Position numbers and translations under genes: made by a program
Part shown: piece by piece, positions 11,644 to 22,072 of the stretch
How positions within the stretch are numbered: the first letter of the stretch is position 1
Layout: the number at the start of each line of letters is the position of its first letter
The notes under the pieces: generated by a model
What the model was told of the DNA's origin: nothing
Databases searched by the model: none
Seen by the model: the letters and a program-made list of their open reading frames with translations, nothing else
Assembly (NCBI GenBank): GCA_902563555.1
Contig: CACEXM010000005.1
Location: 1 to 64,000, forward strand
Length of the DNA stretch: 64,000 nt
Direction: 5' to 3'
Source of the DNA: an uncultured Pelagibacteraceae bacterium
Lineage (GTDB): Bacteria; Pseudomonadota; Alphaproteobacteria; Pelagibacterales; Pelagibacteraceae

Positions 11644-12956
11644 TTACCAGCAACAACCATTCCCTCAATCATCATGGTTGGTGAATTAGTTGCATATTTG
11701 AACTCTAAATCATTTGCCAGGGTAATATGCTGAAACATGTCTTTAAAATTGCCTGCAATGGTAATTTCGTTTATAGGATACTTAAACTCCCCGTTTTCCA
11801 CTAAAAACCCTGTCGCACCAACAGAATAATCACCGGTTACTATATTACTTCCGTGACCTATAGTTTCTGTAATATAGAGACTTTTTGATTTTGAATTCAA
11901 CAAATCTTTAAAACTTATGTTTCCATTTTCAAAATAGAGATTACTTGTCCCTCCGAATCTTCCATTTGATTTTAGGTTAAGTTTTTTTCCATTATAAGTA
12001 TCAATCAAATAATGTTTTAAGACTCCTTGTTCAACTAATTTAAGGGTATCAGTTTTAACCCCCTCTTTATCAAAATTTCTTGAACCCAAACCTTTAAGTA
12101 TGTCTGGTTTATCTAAGATATTAATTGAGTCGGAAAATATTTTTTGGTTAACTTTATCTTTTAAAAAAGAGGTCCCTCTTGATATCGCTGATGATGAAAT
12201 CGCACTTGCAAAAGTACTTAATATTCCCTTGGCTATTCTTTTATCAAAAATTATAGCAATTTTTTCGCTACCTATTTTTTTAGGGCTTAATTTTCTAATG
12301 GTTTGATCAGCAACTTTTTTGCCTAATTCTCCTGCATCGTCCAAGTCTTTAAAAAAACATTTGCTAGAATAATCATAATCTCTTTCCATGCTTTTTTCAT
12401 CTTTTGCGACTGTAACGCTTGAAGCTGTAAATGAGGATGTTTTGTAACCAGCACAAAAACCTTCAGTATTAGCTAAAATAAAATTTGATTTATTTTGAGT
12501 AAAACTAGATTCAGTATTAACAATTTTTTTATCAATAGAGGCAGCAAATTCTAATTTTTTCAAATAATCTATTTTTTGCTCATTTTCTATATGAGTATCA
12601 TCATAGAGATTTAAATCTTTAACTTCTTTAGCTAACAAATCTTTATCTGGTAATGAATTGAATTCATCTTCAGGAGTATTTTTTGTTGTCTCAACACATT
12701 TTTCAATCAAAATGTTTAGATTATCATCAAGTAAATTAGAGGAAGATATTGATGATTTTTTTTTTCCAATGTAGGTGGTAATGCTTATTCCAAGATCATC
12801 TGACCTATTAGACTCATCTAGTTTTTTATTTCTAAAATTAACAGTTTCAGATACAGAGTTGTTAACGATCACACTAGACCCAGTTGCACCTAATTTCTTG
12901 GCTAAACCTAGACAATAAGATGCCTTTTTTTCTAAAAACTCTTGATCTTTGACCAT
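11640..12956 (-). CDS. pmbA: Metalloprotease regulator/subunit TldE (PmbA)
   Basis: PmbA/TldE family length and features (GFCAGYKTSSF, TETIGHGSNIVTGDYSVGATGFLVENGE); adjacent to tldD. Confidence 0.93.
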   Translation of the reverse strand: MVKDQEFLEKKASYCLGLAKKLGATGSSVIVNNSVSETVNFRNKKLDESNRSDDLGISITTYIGKKKSSISSSNLLDDNLNILIEKCVETTKNTPEDEFNSLPDKDLLAKEVKDLNLYDDTHIENEQKIDYLKKLEFAASIDKKIVNTESSFTQNKSNFILANTEGFCAGYKTSSFTASSVTVAKDEKSMERDYDYSSKCFFKDLDDAGELGKKVADQTIRKLSPKKIGSEKIAIIFDKRIAKGILSTFASAISSSAISRGTSFLKDKVNQKIFSDSINILDKPDILKGLGSRNFDKEGVKTDTLKLVEQGVLKHYLIDTYNGKKLNLKSNGRFGGTSNLYFENGNISFKDLLNSKSKSLYITETIGHGSNIVTGDYSVGATGFLVENGEFKYPINEITIAGNFKDMFQHITLANDLEFKYATNSPTMMIEGMVVAGK

Positions 12957-14378
12957 TTAAAGTTTTGTGCCGCCAACAGTCATCTTATTAATTAGAATAG
13001 ATGGTTGAGCAACACCAACAGGAACACCTTGGCCAGCTTTTCCACATGTTCCAATTCCCGGATCCATCATCATATCATTACCTACCATAGAAACTTCTTT
13101 TAAACTCGAAGGACCATCTCCGATAAGAGTTGCACCTTTTATTGGAGATCCAATTTTGCCATTAACAATCTCATAAGCTTCGGTGCAATTAAATACAAAT
13201 TTCCCAGAGGTGATGTCAACTTGTCCGCCACCAAAACTTACTGCAAATATACCTTTGTCTACAGCTTTAATCATCTCATCTTGGGTCTGATTACCACTTA
13301 GCATCATCGTGTTTCTCATTCTTGGGAGGACGATATGTCTATAATTTTCTCTTCTTCCGCTACCAGTAGATCTTGTTTTCATCAAACGTGCATTGAGACG
13401 ATCTTGCATAAAGTTTTTTAAAATTCCATTCTCAATTAAAACTGTTTTTTCTGTTGGTGTACCTTCATCATCAATAGTAAGACTACCCCTCCTGTTGTCG
13501 ATGGTACCATCATCAACTATCGTAACTCCTTCACTAGCAACTTTTTGGCCCATTAAATTATGAAAAGCAGAAGTTTTCTTTCTATTAAAATCTCCCTCTA
13601 AACCATGACCAACAGCCTCATGAATTAATATTGCTGGCCAACCAGGTCCTAGTACAACTTTCATTTCACCAGCTGGTGCAGGTTTACTCTCTAAATTTAC
13701 TGAAGCTATTCTCAAAGCCTCATCACAAACACTTTTCCAATTTTCATCTTTTAAATAAAAATCGTAGGATTGTCTTCCTCCAACACCATACACACCTGAC
13801 TCTTTCCTTCCATTTTTCTCAAGCATGACTGATACATTGAATCTTATTAAAGGACGGACATCAGTTAAAGACTCTCCGCCAGATCTAATTATTTCAACTG
13901 ATTTTTGTTCACCTAAAAAATTGGCTGTGACCTGTTTAATGTTATTATCTTTAGAGCGTAAGTAGTTATTTACTTCATTAAGTATTTTAATCTTTTCATT
14001 AAGGGATTTTTGTTCAATAGGATTTATATTATCATAATACTTTTTATTAGATTTAGGAATTTCATGATTATAAGTGCCTTTAACAGATTTTAACGTTGAT
14101 TTTAAATTTTCTGAAGATTGCCTTAATGAATTTTTTGATATTTCATTAGAGTGAGAATATGCAACTATTTCATCAGAGATAGCTCTAAATCCAAAACCTA
14201 AATCAGAATTATAACTCGAGTTTTTAATTTTATTATCATCTAATAATAATGTCTCTGATTTTGTATTTTCTAGATATAGTTCTCCATCATCACACTTACT
14301 AAGTGTATCTGATACAATGTTTTCTGCTTCTGATCTAGATATGTCAGATTTTTCAAAAAAATTATTCATAGAAAGCAT
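12957..14378 (-). CDS. tldD: Metalloprotease TldD
   Basis: LIHEAVGHGLEGDFNRKKTSAF zinc-site motif and C-terminal GTCGKAGQGVPVGVAQPS. Confidence 0.97.
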   Translation of the reverse strand: MLSMNNFFEKSDISRSEAENIVSDTLSKCDDGELYLENTKSETLLLDDNKIKNSSYNSDLGFGFRAISDEIVAYSHSNEISKNSLRQSSENLKSTLKSVKGTYNHEIPKSNKKYYDNINPIEQKSLNEKIKILNEVNNYLRSKDNNIKQVTANFLGEQKSVEIIRSGGESLTDVRPLIRFNVSVMLEKNGRKESGVYGVGGRQSYDFYLKDENWKSVCDEALRIASVNLESKPAPAGEMKVVLGPGWPAILIHEAVGHGLEGDFNRKKTSAFHNLMGQKVASEGVTIVDDGTIDNRRGSLTIDDEGTPTEKTVLIENGILKNFMQDRLNARLMKTRSTGSGRRENYRHIVLPRMRNTMMLSGNQTQDEMIKAVDKGIFAVSFGGGQVDITSGKFVFNCTEAYEIVNGKIGSPIKGATLIGDGPSSLKEVSMVGNDMMMDPGIGTCGKAGQGVPVGVAQPSILINKMTVGGTKL

Positions 14379-14462
14379 TATTTAGAAGTTTTATCTACTA
14401 TTTTCAATATGAGTATTTTACGCATATACATTATTTGAATAAATAGTAATAAATCTACTTAT

Positions 14463-14810
14463 ATGAAAGTTTATTTTAATAATTCATGCAAAATCTGCAA
14501 AGCTGAAATTGATTTATATAAAAAAGAGAAGATTCAAGAAATCGATTGGATTGATATTACGGGTAATGAGATAGCTGAAAAAGAGACCTCTAAAAGTAAT
14601 AAAGAACTTTTGCGAAGGCTACATGTTAAAGAAGATGAAAAAATTTTAAAAGGAGCTGAAGCTTTTCTAGCTGTGTGGAAAAAAATTCCCAAATATAATT
14701 TTTTATACAAGTTTTTTAAACTACCAATAATTTTTACGTTATTTTCTTTTTTTTATGAAATAGTTGCATTCTTCTTATATCTAAAAAATAAAAAACAATT
14801 AAAAAACTAA
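14463..14810 (+). CDS. DUF393 (DCC-type) thiol-disulfide oxidoreductase-like protein
   Basis: YFNNSCKICKAEIDLYKK N-terminal CxxC and EAFLAVWKKIPKYNFLYKF. Confidence 0.75.
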   Translation: MKVYFNNSCKICKAEIDLYKKEKIQEIDWIDITGNEIAEKETSKSNKELLRRLHVKEDEKILKGAEAFLAVWKKIPKYNFLYKFFKLPIIFTLFSFFYEIVAFFLYLKNKKQLKN

Positions 14811-15100
14811 CTAAAAAAAAACAGTAAAATTTCACTCAACAAAGACATAGAAGTTATAAACATAATGAGAACTATTGAATACATTAATAAAATAATCTTA
14901 TTTTTTTTTCTTCTTAACCTTACAAAATCTTTATCATCTAAATCGGAGATATCTCTTTCACCTAAAACAGGGTAATCATAAGTAAATCGCCAAGTACTGT
15001 CGCCAAGTCTCGGATCTAATTTGTTGTAATAGATAATCCATGCCAATACATACTTTAAAATTAAAAAAAGCATTATCATAATGATTGATCCAAAAAACAT
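14807..15100 (-). CDS. Hypothetical membrane protein
   Basis: Two hydrophobic segments; coding-like composition; co-oriented with downstream genes. Confidence 0.55.
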   Translation of the reverse strand: MFFGSIIMIMLFLILKYVLAWIIYYNKLDPRLGDSTWRFTYDYPVLGERDISDLDDKDFVRLRRKKNKIILLMYSIVLIMFITSMSLLSEILLFFFS

Positions 15101-15131
15101 ATTAAAGTTCTACCTTGTTATTTAGAAAAAA

Positions 15132-16319
15132 TTAATTGTTATTTTGTGATCTTTTGCTAGCAATTAATTGTGTCAAAGCGTCCACCATTGTGTCTGAGGC
15201 TTTAAAAATATCAATATTTTTAAATTCATATGAATGATTTTTTTCAGGATTTGTTTTATCCTCTATTACTATTCCTTCATCGGGTGAATTATTTTTAATG
15301 TAAATTAATAATAACCAATCTTCATCTTCAGCTTCATCCCATTTTATAAAAATCTCACCGGTTTCAAATCTTCTGTCTATACACCGCAAAATCGACATAT
15401 CTCTTGTAATGTGTCTTTTGTTCAATTGAAATACTAGACTGCTTGCACTTCTATAAAAACTTTCTAAGGCAAACTCAACTTTTTGTCTCGCTAAAGTATA
15501 TTCTTTTTCCTTAATTAGTAACGTTTCTCTGTCTTCGTTACCTTGTAATTTAACACCAAGGGCTTCTACTCTCTCCTTGATCTTTTGGTCTCTAATAACT
15601 CGGTATTTTTCTTTAAGTTTATCAATCCTTTCTTGTAACCCTTGATAATCCTCTCTCTTCTCTTTAAGCGCTATTTTCTCAAGTTTTTCTAATTCTTTTA
15701 CTTCTCTTATTCTAAACTTTTCAATTTGACGCTCTAGCTGAAGTTGCTTTAAAAATTGTTTTTGTTTTTCGGCTTGTTCTCTTCTTAAAATTGCTTGTTC
15801 TTTTCTTAAAAATAATTTTATATCTTTATTTCTTTGCTTTTCTAACCTTGCTTCCTCCTTTAAGGCCTTCTCTTTTAGTCGAGTTTTTTCAAGCACCTCT
15901 TCTTGTTTTGCTTTTTGTAGCTCAATTTTCTCAATTCTCTCTTTTTCAATTTGTTCTATCTTAATTCTTCTTTTTTCCTCTTTTTTAATTACTTTGTAAT
16001 TTGAAATTGTTTCGGAAATTTTATCAAAAAAACTTTGGATGTATCTTTCAGGGTTTAAATTAATTTTAAAATCAAAGTTTGATTTAATCGATAATTGGAA
16101 TTTTACAATTTTTGAAATTAAACTTTGATTTTTAGTTTTAGGTATATAGTTTTTATTTTTTTTAAGATTTATATTTTTTCTCTTTTTTTTCTTTTTTTTG
16201 TTTTTCCTCTTTTTCCTTGAAATAATTATCTTTTTCCTAACTTTTTTGATATTTTTCAGTTTAGTTTTTTTTCTTTTTACTCTCTTTTTTCTCTTTGATT
16301 TTTTGTTTTTTTTTTTCAT
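15132..16319 (-). CDS. Hypothetical Lys-rich coiled-coil protein
   Basis: First ~55 residues nearly all K/R, long charged heptad-like region, then a globular acidic C-terminus (GEIFIKWDEAEDEDWLLLIYIK). Confidence 0.75.
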   Translation of the reverse strand: MKKKNKKSKRKKRVKRKKTKLKNIKKVRKKIIISRKKRKNKKKKKKRKNINLKKNKNYIPKTKNQSLISKIVKFQLSIKSNFDFKINLNPERYIQSFFDKISETISNYKVIKKEEKRRIKIEQIEKERIEKIELQKAKQEEVLEKTRLKEKALKEEARLEKQRNKDIKLFLRKEQAILRREQAEKQKQFLKQLQLERQIEKFRIREVKELEKLEKIALKEKREDYQGLQERIDKLKEKYRVIRDQKIKERVEALGVKLQGNEDRETLLIKEKEYTLARQKVEFALESFYRSASSLVFQLNKRHITRDMSILRCIDRRFETGEIFIKWDEAEDEDWLLLIYIKNNSPDEGIVIEDKTNPEKNHSYEFKNIDIFKASDTMVDALTQLIASKRSQNNN

Positions 16320-16348
16320 TTTAAAGGAGGTAAGATTCTATCAATAAT

Positions 16349-17536
16349 TTATTGATAAATATAGTCCCTAGTGACCGGAGTAGATCCATAATTTTTTGTA
16401 AGTTGAAATTGATATACAACTTGATCACCCCACTTGAAAGCCATCTCACACCCCGCAAGATAAAACTCCCACATTCGAAAAAATTTCTCATCAAACATTT
16501 TAATAATTTTTTCTCTATTTCTTATGCAATTTTCTTTCCAGTGTCTTAAAGTGTGTGAATAATGTAATCTCAAAACTTCGATATCTGTAACAACTAGACC
16601 TGCTTGCTCTATGGGTGTTGTGACCTCACTTAAACTTGGTGTATAACCACCTGGAAAAATATACTTGGTTATCCATGGATGAGGATCCCTGGGTGGATTT
16701 ACTGATCCTATGGTATGTATTAATGAAACTCCATTGTCATTTAATAAATTTTGAATTTGTCTAAAAAATTTTTTATAAAATTTACGTCCCACGTGTTCAA
16801 ACATTCCGACACTTACAATTCTATCAAATTTTTCCTTAAGCTCTCTATAGTCAATCAATCTAAACTTCACCTGATTTTCTAAATTTTGTTCAGCTGCTTT
16901 TCTTTTGCAGTAATAAAGTTGGTTTTCTGATAACGTAATCCCTGTTACTTCACATTTTGAATTCTTTGCAATATCAATTGCTAACGACCCCCACCCACAA
17001 CCAATATCTAAAACTTTTTGGTCTGGCTTTAAATTCAATTTTTTTATTATATGTTGAATTTTATTATTTTGTGCTGTTTCAAGACTATCGTTTTCATTAC
17101 GAAAGTAACCACATGAATATTGTCTTTTAGGATCTAAAAATAGATCATATAAGTCGTCAGATATGTCATAATGATGGGAAACATTCATTTTAGATTTTTT
17201 AATAAAATTAAAATTTGTTAAATATCTATACGAGCCTCTAATTCTATTCATAATATAACTAAATAAATTAACTTCTCCTCTTCCAATATTCTTCAAAGCA
17301 AGATCTAAAAAATCTGTGATAGTGCCGTTCTCAATAATTATTTCACCATTAGTATAAGCCTCACCAAAATACAGATCTGGATGAAGTAATAATTTATAAT
17401 GAAGTTTTTTATTTAAGATTCTTAATTTAATAGGATCATTACCTGGTTTTCCTATGATATAGTCTCTATAATTTGCATCAGTAAGAATAAAACCACCATC
17501 TTTAAAAACATTGTTTAGAAATCTAGCAAGTTGCAT
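16349..17536 (-). CDS. cfa: Cyclopropane-fatty-acyl-phospholipid synthase family methyltransferase
   Basis: MNVSHHYDISDDLYDLFLDPKRQYSCGYF, VLDIGCGWGSLAIDIAK, VSVGMFEHVG, FPGGYTPSL. Confidence 0.93.
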   Translation of the reverse strand: MQLARFLNNVFKDGGFILTDANYRDYIIGKPGNDPIKLRILNKKLHYKLLLHPDLYFGEAYTNGEIIIENGTITDFLDLALKNIGRGEVNLFSYIMNRIRGSYRYLTNFNFIKKSKMNVSHHYDISDDLYDLFLDPKRQYSCGYFRNENDSLETAQNNKIQHIIKKLNLKPDQKVLDIGCGWGSLAIDIAKNSKCEVTGITLSENQLYYCKRKAAEQNLENQVKFRLIDYRELKEKFDRIVSVGMFEHVGRKFYKKFFRQIQNLLNDNGVSLIHTIGSVNPPRDPHPWITKYIFPGGYTPSLSEVTTPIEQAGLVVTDIEVLRLHYSHTLRHWKENCIRNREKIIKMFDEKFFRMWEFYLAGCEMAFKWGDQVVYQFQLTKNYGSTPVTRDYIYQ

Positions 17537-17537
17537 G

Positions 17538-18422
17538 TTAGGCCGCCAGTAAAGATTTAATTTTAAAATTTAAATTTTTAAGATTTTCAAATAATTCTTT
17601 CTCATTCTCTTTGGTTAAAAGAGTTAGTGGAGGTAATACATTTTTAAATATGTCATTTTCTTTTGCACAATATGAATGCAAGCCAGAAATAAGATTATAT
17701 TTATCAAAAGCAGACCTAACATTAATCAATTTTTCATTCTCAGTTTGAGTTTTTTTTGAAATGAAGTCATCATAAACTTTCCTGGATAACTCTGCAGTAA
17801 CATTACATGTAGCTGTGATTATTCCTGAACAACCTATTTCTAAACCTTCAACAAGCTTGGTTTCTGATCCAGGAAGAATTGAAAAATCTTTTAATCTTAA
17901 ATTTTTATAAATATTGTAAGAACTATCTTTTATACCAATTATTTGTTCAGGAAATTTTTTGACTAGCTCTTGCACACATTCTAAACTAAATTTATAACCA
18001 CATAACTTTTCAAAATTATAAAGTATAATCCTTGAATTCGGAGCCGCCTCTACAATTTTTGAGTAAAAAGTAATTACTTCCTTATCACTATATTTATAAT
18101 ATGCAGGTGGCATAATTAAGAAATTTTCAAAATTTAAAGATAATGCTATTTTAATATAGTTTATTGTTTCACTTAAAGAATTGAGCCCATTACCTATTAT
18201 AAACCTATTTTTGTATTTACTTTTTGATAAATTATTTAAAAGCTTAATTTTTTCTGAGATCGAGATCAATTGTGCTTGTCCAGTGCTCCCAAATATTGCA
18301 ACACCATGACATCCTTTGTCTATAATGTTTTCAGCATGTAGAATTGTTTTTTCTATGTTGAGGCTTAAATCTTTATTAAAGATTGACATTCCTGCAGCAT
18401 ATATTCCATTTATTTTAGACAT
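17538..18422 (-). CDS. Dihydrodipicolinate synthase/N-acetylneuraminate lyase family protein
   Basis: GVAIFGSTGQAQLIS, ILYNFEKLCGY, GIKDSSYNIY Schiff-base Lys region. Second dapA-like paralogue rather than clear DapA. Confidence 0.85.
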   Translation of the reverse strand: MSKINGIYAAGMSIFNKDLSLNIEKTILHAENIIDKGCHGVAIFGSTGQAQLISISEKIKLLNNLSKSKYKNRFIIGNGLNSLSETINYIKIALSLNFENFLIMPPAYYKYSDKEVITFYSKIVEAAPNSRIILYNFEKLCGYKFSLECVQELVKKFPEQIIGIKDSSYNIYKNLRLKDFSILPGSETKLVEGLEIGCSGIITATCNVTAELSRKVYDDFISKKTQTENEKLINVRSAFDKYNLISGLHSYCAKENDIFKNVLPPLTLLTKENEKELFENLKNLNFKIKSLLAA

Positions 18423-18460
18423 ATATTTTTACTTGTAAGTATAATAGAAAAATCACATTT

Positions 18461-19387
18461 ATGAAAACAGGAATTTTTTTAAGCTATAAGGGTTTAGGAG
18501 CTAATTTGTTACATCTTAGTTACTGTCATCAGATTGCAAAAAAATTTGGTAAAGTTGAACTGATCACATTATGTCCAAATCTAAATAGAGTTTTGATAGA
18601 CGACCCCTTAATTAAAAGTGTAAATTATTTAGATAAATTTCATAGAAACTTTTTTGATATAATAAACTTATCAGTCTTTATAAAGAAATTTAATTTTGAA
18701 AATATCTTTATTTTTTACCCAAGTATAAGACATTATCTAGCTTGTAAAATTGCTGGTATAAAAAATATTTATCATTATCCTTTATTTAAAAAAAAAAATT
18801 TACATCTTGTAAATGCTGCTAAAACTTTTACAGAACAATCTTTAAATATTAAAAATTGCCCAACTGAAACTCAAATTTCTCTAAATAGTGAAAAAATTAA
18901 AAAATATAATCTTGGTAAACAAAAGAAAATTGTACTTGGAATAGGCTCCTCTGGTCCGACAACTAGATGGGGATATAATAATTTTGCATCTTTAATAAAT
19001 AAATTTAACAATATTGGGGATTATCATTTTTACTTAGTTTGTGGAAAAAATGAGGAAGAAGGCGCAATTAAAATTATAAACCAAGTAAAAAAAGGTAATT
19101 GTGAATCTTTAAGCTCTAAAGATGTATCAGAAATCATATATTATATTTATTTAAGTGATATTTTTATTGGAAATGACTCATTCGGGCACCATGTTTCAAG
19201 TCAAATGAATAAACCTAGTTTCGTAATTTTATTGGATACACCAAAAGCTTATTCTGATTACAGTAAAAATCAATTTAGGATTATCCCACCTGGTGCCGAC
19301 ATAAATAAAATCACTCATGGATCAAGCTTTGATCCAGATTCAATAACAGTTGAAATGATAATTAATAAAGTTAAGAACTTTATATAA
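18461..19387 (+). CDS. Glycosyltransferase family 9 (heptosyltransferase-like)
   Basis: Ends in FIGNDSFGHHVSSQMNKPSFVILLDTP; IVLGIGSSGPTTRWGYNNFASLI. Confidence 0.8.
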   Translation: MKTGIFLSYKGLGANLLHLSYCHQIAKKFGKVELITLCPNLNRVLIDDPLIKSVNYLDKFHRNFFDIINLSVFIKKFNFENIFIFYPSIRHYLACKIAGIKNIYHYPLFKKKNLHLVNAAKTFTEQSLNIKNCPTETQISLNSEKIKKYNLGKQKKIVLGIGSSGPTTRWGYNNFASLINKFNNIGDYHFYLVCGKNEEEGAIKIINQVKKGNCESLSSKDVSEIIYYIYLSDIFIGNDSFGHHVSSQMNKPSFVILLDTPKAYSDYSKNQFRIIPPGADINKITHGSSFDPDSITVEMIINKVKNFI

Positions 19388-19913
19388 TTTCCTTTAACAA
19401 AATGTCTCTAGCTTCATTAACTAAAGTAGATAATCTTGCGGTTTCTGGTGAAATATCTGGATGAATTTTTTTTTGAATTTTTGTGTAAGCTTTGTTTATG
19501 TCCTCTTTGGTAACCTTCTTTTTTTGATCTAAATTTAAAATTTTAAAAGCTTCACTTACAGACATAGTAGACATATTATTGTTTTGAGATTGATTAAATG
19601 AAAATCTACCTGATCTTCTTAATGTTTGAATTAATCTAAAAAGAGAGATTAGTTGGAAAATTGATAAACCCTTTAACTTTAATAAAGCAAGACTAGCGAG
19701 TGTGAGTGGCAAAGTTAGCAGAAATCTGCCTCCAATTGCAAACAGAATTGCTAAAAAAATTAATCCGATTATTATCAGCAGTCTTAAACCTTTTGAAAGT
19801 TTTTTTGATGAGATATTACTGATGTATTTCAAAAGGAAATAAAAAATGACTAATATTACTACTGTATAAATAATTATATTCATATAACTGTTTTCATTAT
19901 GAAAATACCACAA
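19380..19913 (-). CDS. Membrane-anchored DnaJ-domain protein
   Basis: N-terminal TM segments, C-terminal J-domain-like MSVSEAFKILNLDQKKKVTKEDINKAYTKIQKKIHPD. Likelier start is the ATG at 19883. Confidence 0.8.
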   Translation of the reverse strand: MWYFHNENSYMNIIIYTVVILVIFYFLLKYISNISSKKLSKGLRLLIIIGLIFLAILFAIGGRFLLTLPLTLASLALLKLKGLSIFQLISLFRLIQTLRRSGRFSFNQSQNNNMSTMSVSEAFKILNLDQKKKVTKEDINKAYTKIQKKIHPDISPETARLSTLVNEARDILLKEII

Positions 19914-21974
19914 CTAAAAAAAAAACCAGAAAGAAAATCTTGTCACAATGTTGCATGGGAAGATAATTATAGTTGGATTCATCAAGAAAATATCCTCGAG
20001 GTTTTAAAAGACGGATCAAAATTACTTCCTGAAGTAAGAAAATATCTAGAGGAAGAAAATAGTTACACAGATCATATTTTGAAGGATAATAAAGAAATTG
20101 AAAAAAAATTATTTCATGAAATTAAAGGTCGAATAAAATTAGATGACGTTTCACTTCCATTCAAAGACATTAGATACGAGTATTGGACTAAAACTACAAC
20201 TGAAGGAAATTATTCTATAAAACTTAGAAAAAAAATTGGTTCTGATGAGATTGAAGAAATTTGGAATGGAGATAAGGAAAAAGAAAAATTAAAAACAGAA
20301 TACTTTGGAATTGGAGATTTAGAGGTAAGTTATAATGATAAATATTTAGGATACTCATTAGATTTAAAAGGATCAGAATATTATACTATTTATTTAAGAG
20401 ATATTTTGTCTGGGAAAGAAATAACAGAAAGAATAGAGGAAACTAGTGGCAGTATAACTTTTAGTTTGGATGACAAATATATATTTTATTCAAAACTTGA
20501 TGAATTTCACAGACCTAGAAAAATTTATAGGCATAAAATTGGAACATCTATAAAAAACGATGAATTAATTTTTGAGGAAAAAAGTGAAGCATTTACAGTT
20601 GGAATAAGTTTAAGTTCGGATGAAAAATATTTTTTTATTACAACCTCAGATCACAACACTTCAGAACAATATTACTTTAAAGTTAATGAACATAAACCTG
20701 AGCCAAAATTAATAAAAAAAAGAAAAAGAGGTATAATCTATTCAATTTCATCTTGGAATAATTATTTTTATTGTCATACAAACGAAGATGCTGAAGATTT
20801 CAAAATAGAGAGATGTAGTGATTTATCTAAACAAAATTGGGAAGTTTATATAAATGCTAAAGATGAAGTTCTTATAGGCGGCTTAATATTTTTAAATGAT
20901 TGGATTATAAGAAGTGAAAAGTCAAATGCTCTTGGGAAATTATACTTAAGAGATATAAAAACAAATTTAGAAGAGGAGTTAATATTTTCAGATGAAGAAG
21001 TAATTGTCCCTGGTATCTCATTGACACAAAGAGATAAAAATACTGATCTAGTTTATTTGTCATATTCATCTCCAAAGACGCCTGGAAAAACTTATCTTTA
21101 TAATTTAAAGACGAAAGAAAAAAAATTAGTAAAGGAACAGGAAATTCCATCAGGTCATAACACTGATGATTATATTGTTGAAAGATTAGAATGCTCTTCT
21201 CACGATGGTAGATTGATACCTATTACAATAACTAGACACAAAAAAACTAAAATTGATGGGTCGGCAAATTTACTACTATATGGTTATGGATCCTATGGTA
21301 ATTCAATGTCTCCTGATTTTTCATCAACTAGACTCAGTCTAATTAACAGAGATATCATTTGGGTTACTGCTCATATAAGGGGTGGAATGGAAAGAGGAAT
21401 GAAATGGTGGAAAGAAGGTAAACTTCTTAATAAAAAAAATACTTTTGAAGATTTCATTTCTGTTGCAAAAAACCTAATTGAAAGAAATTATACATCAAAA
21501 GGTAAAATAATTGGCATGGGTGGTTCGGCAGGAGGCTTATTAATGGGCGCAGTTGTGAATGAAGCACCCGAATTATTTCTTGGCATAGTGATGGCAGTAC
21601 CTTTTGTAGATTCATTAACTACAAACTTAGACCACTCACTTCCATTAACAGTTGGAGAATTTGACGAGTTTGGAAATGCTAAAGATAACAAAGATCATTT
21701 CGAATATATTTATTCTTATGCTCCATACAATAATATTAAAAAAATGGATTATCCTCATATTTTAATCACAACAAGCCTAAGCGATAATAGAGTTTTGTTT
21801 GACGAACCTGCAAAATTTACAGCAAAACTTAGAGATTATAAAACCGATAACAATCTTCTTTTACTTAAGACAGAAATGAATGCGGGACACGGTGGAAAAT
21901 CTGGTCGAGATGGTGCAATAGAAGAAATTGCTTTTGATTATGGATTTATTTTAAAAATTTCAAATAAAATTTAA
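19899..21974 (+). CDS. ptrB: Oligopeptidase B-like S9A prolyl oligopeptidase
   Basis: LLLYGYGSYGNSMSPDFSSTRLSL, AHIRGG.ERG, GGSAGGLLMGAVVNEAP (catalytic Ser), NAGHGGKSGRD (catalytic His). Confidence 0.93.
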   Translation: MKIPQLKKKPERKSCHNVAWEDNYSWIHQENILEVLKDGSKLLPEVRKYLEEENSYTDHILKDNKEIEKKLFHEIKGRIKLDDVSLPFKDIRYEYWTKTTTEGNYSIKLRKKIGSDEIEEIWNGDKEKEKLKTEYFGIGDLEVSYNDKYLGYSLDLKGSEYYTIYLRDILSGKEITERIEETSGSITFSLDDKYIFYSKLDEFHRPRKIYRHKIGTSIKNDELIFEEKSEAFTVGISLSSDEKYFFITTSDHNTSEQYYFKVNEHKPEPKLIKKRKRGIIYSISSWNNYFYCHTNEDAEDFKIERCSDLSKQNWEVYINAKDEVLIGGLIFLNDWIIRSEKSNALGKLYLRDIKTNLEEELIFSDEEVIVPGISLTQRDKNTDLVYLSYSSPKTPGKTYLYNLKTKEKKLVKEQEIPSGHNTDDYIVERLECSSHDGRLIPITITRHKKTKIDGSANLLLYGYGSYGNSMSPDFSSTRLSLINRDIIWVTAHIRGGMERGMKWWKEGKLLNKKNTFEDFISVAKNLIERNYTSKGKIIGMGGSAGGLLMGAVVNEAPELFLGIVMAVPFVDSLTTNLDHSLPLTVGEFDEFGNAKDNKDHFEYIYSYAPYNNIKKMDYPHILITTSLSDNRVLFDEPAKFTAKLRDYKTDNNLLLLKTEMNAGHGGKSGRDGAIEEIAFDYGFILKISNKI

Positions 21975-21980
21975 AAAATA

Positions 21981-22008
21981 CTTGAAAAAAAAAATATAAT
22001 TCCCATAT
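21981..22008 (+). promoter_or_regulatory. Sigma-32-type heat-shock promoter of hsp20
   Basis: CTTGAAA (21981-21987), 14-nt spacer, CCCATAT (22002-22008), directly upstream of an Hsp20 gene. Confidence 0.8.
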
Positions 22009-22072
22009 AGATACTGTAAGTCGCCTTATGGGGCTTGCATAAATAAACTTGCTTAAAAAAAAAGGAGGATAT

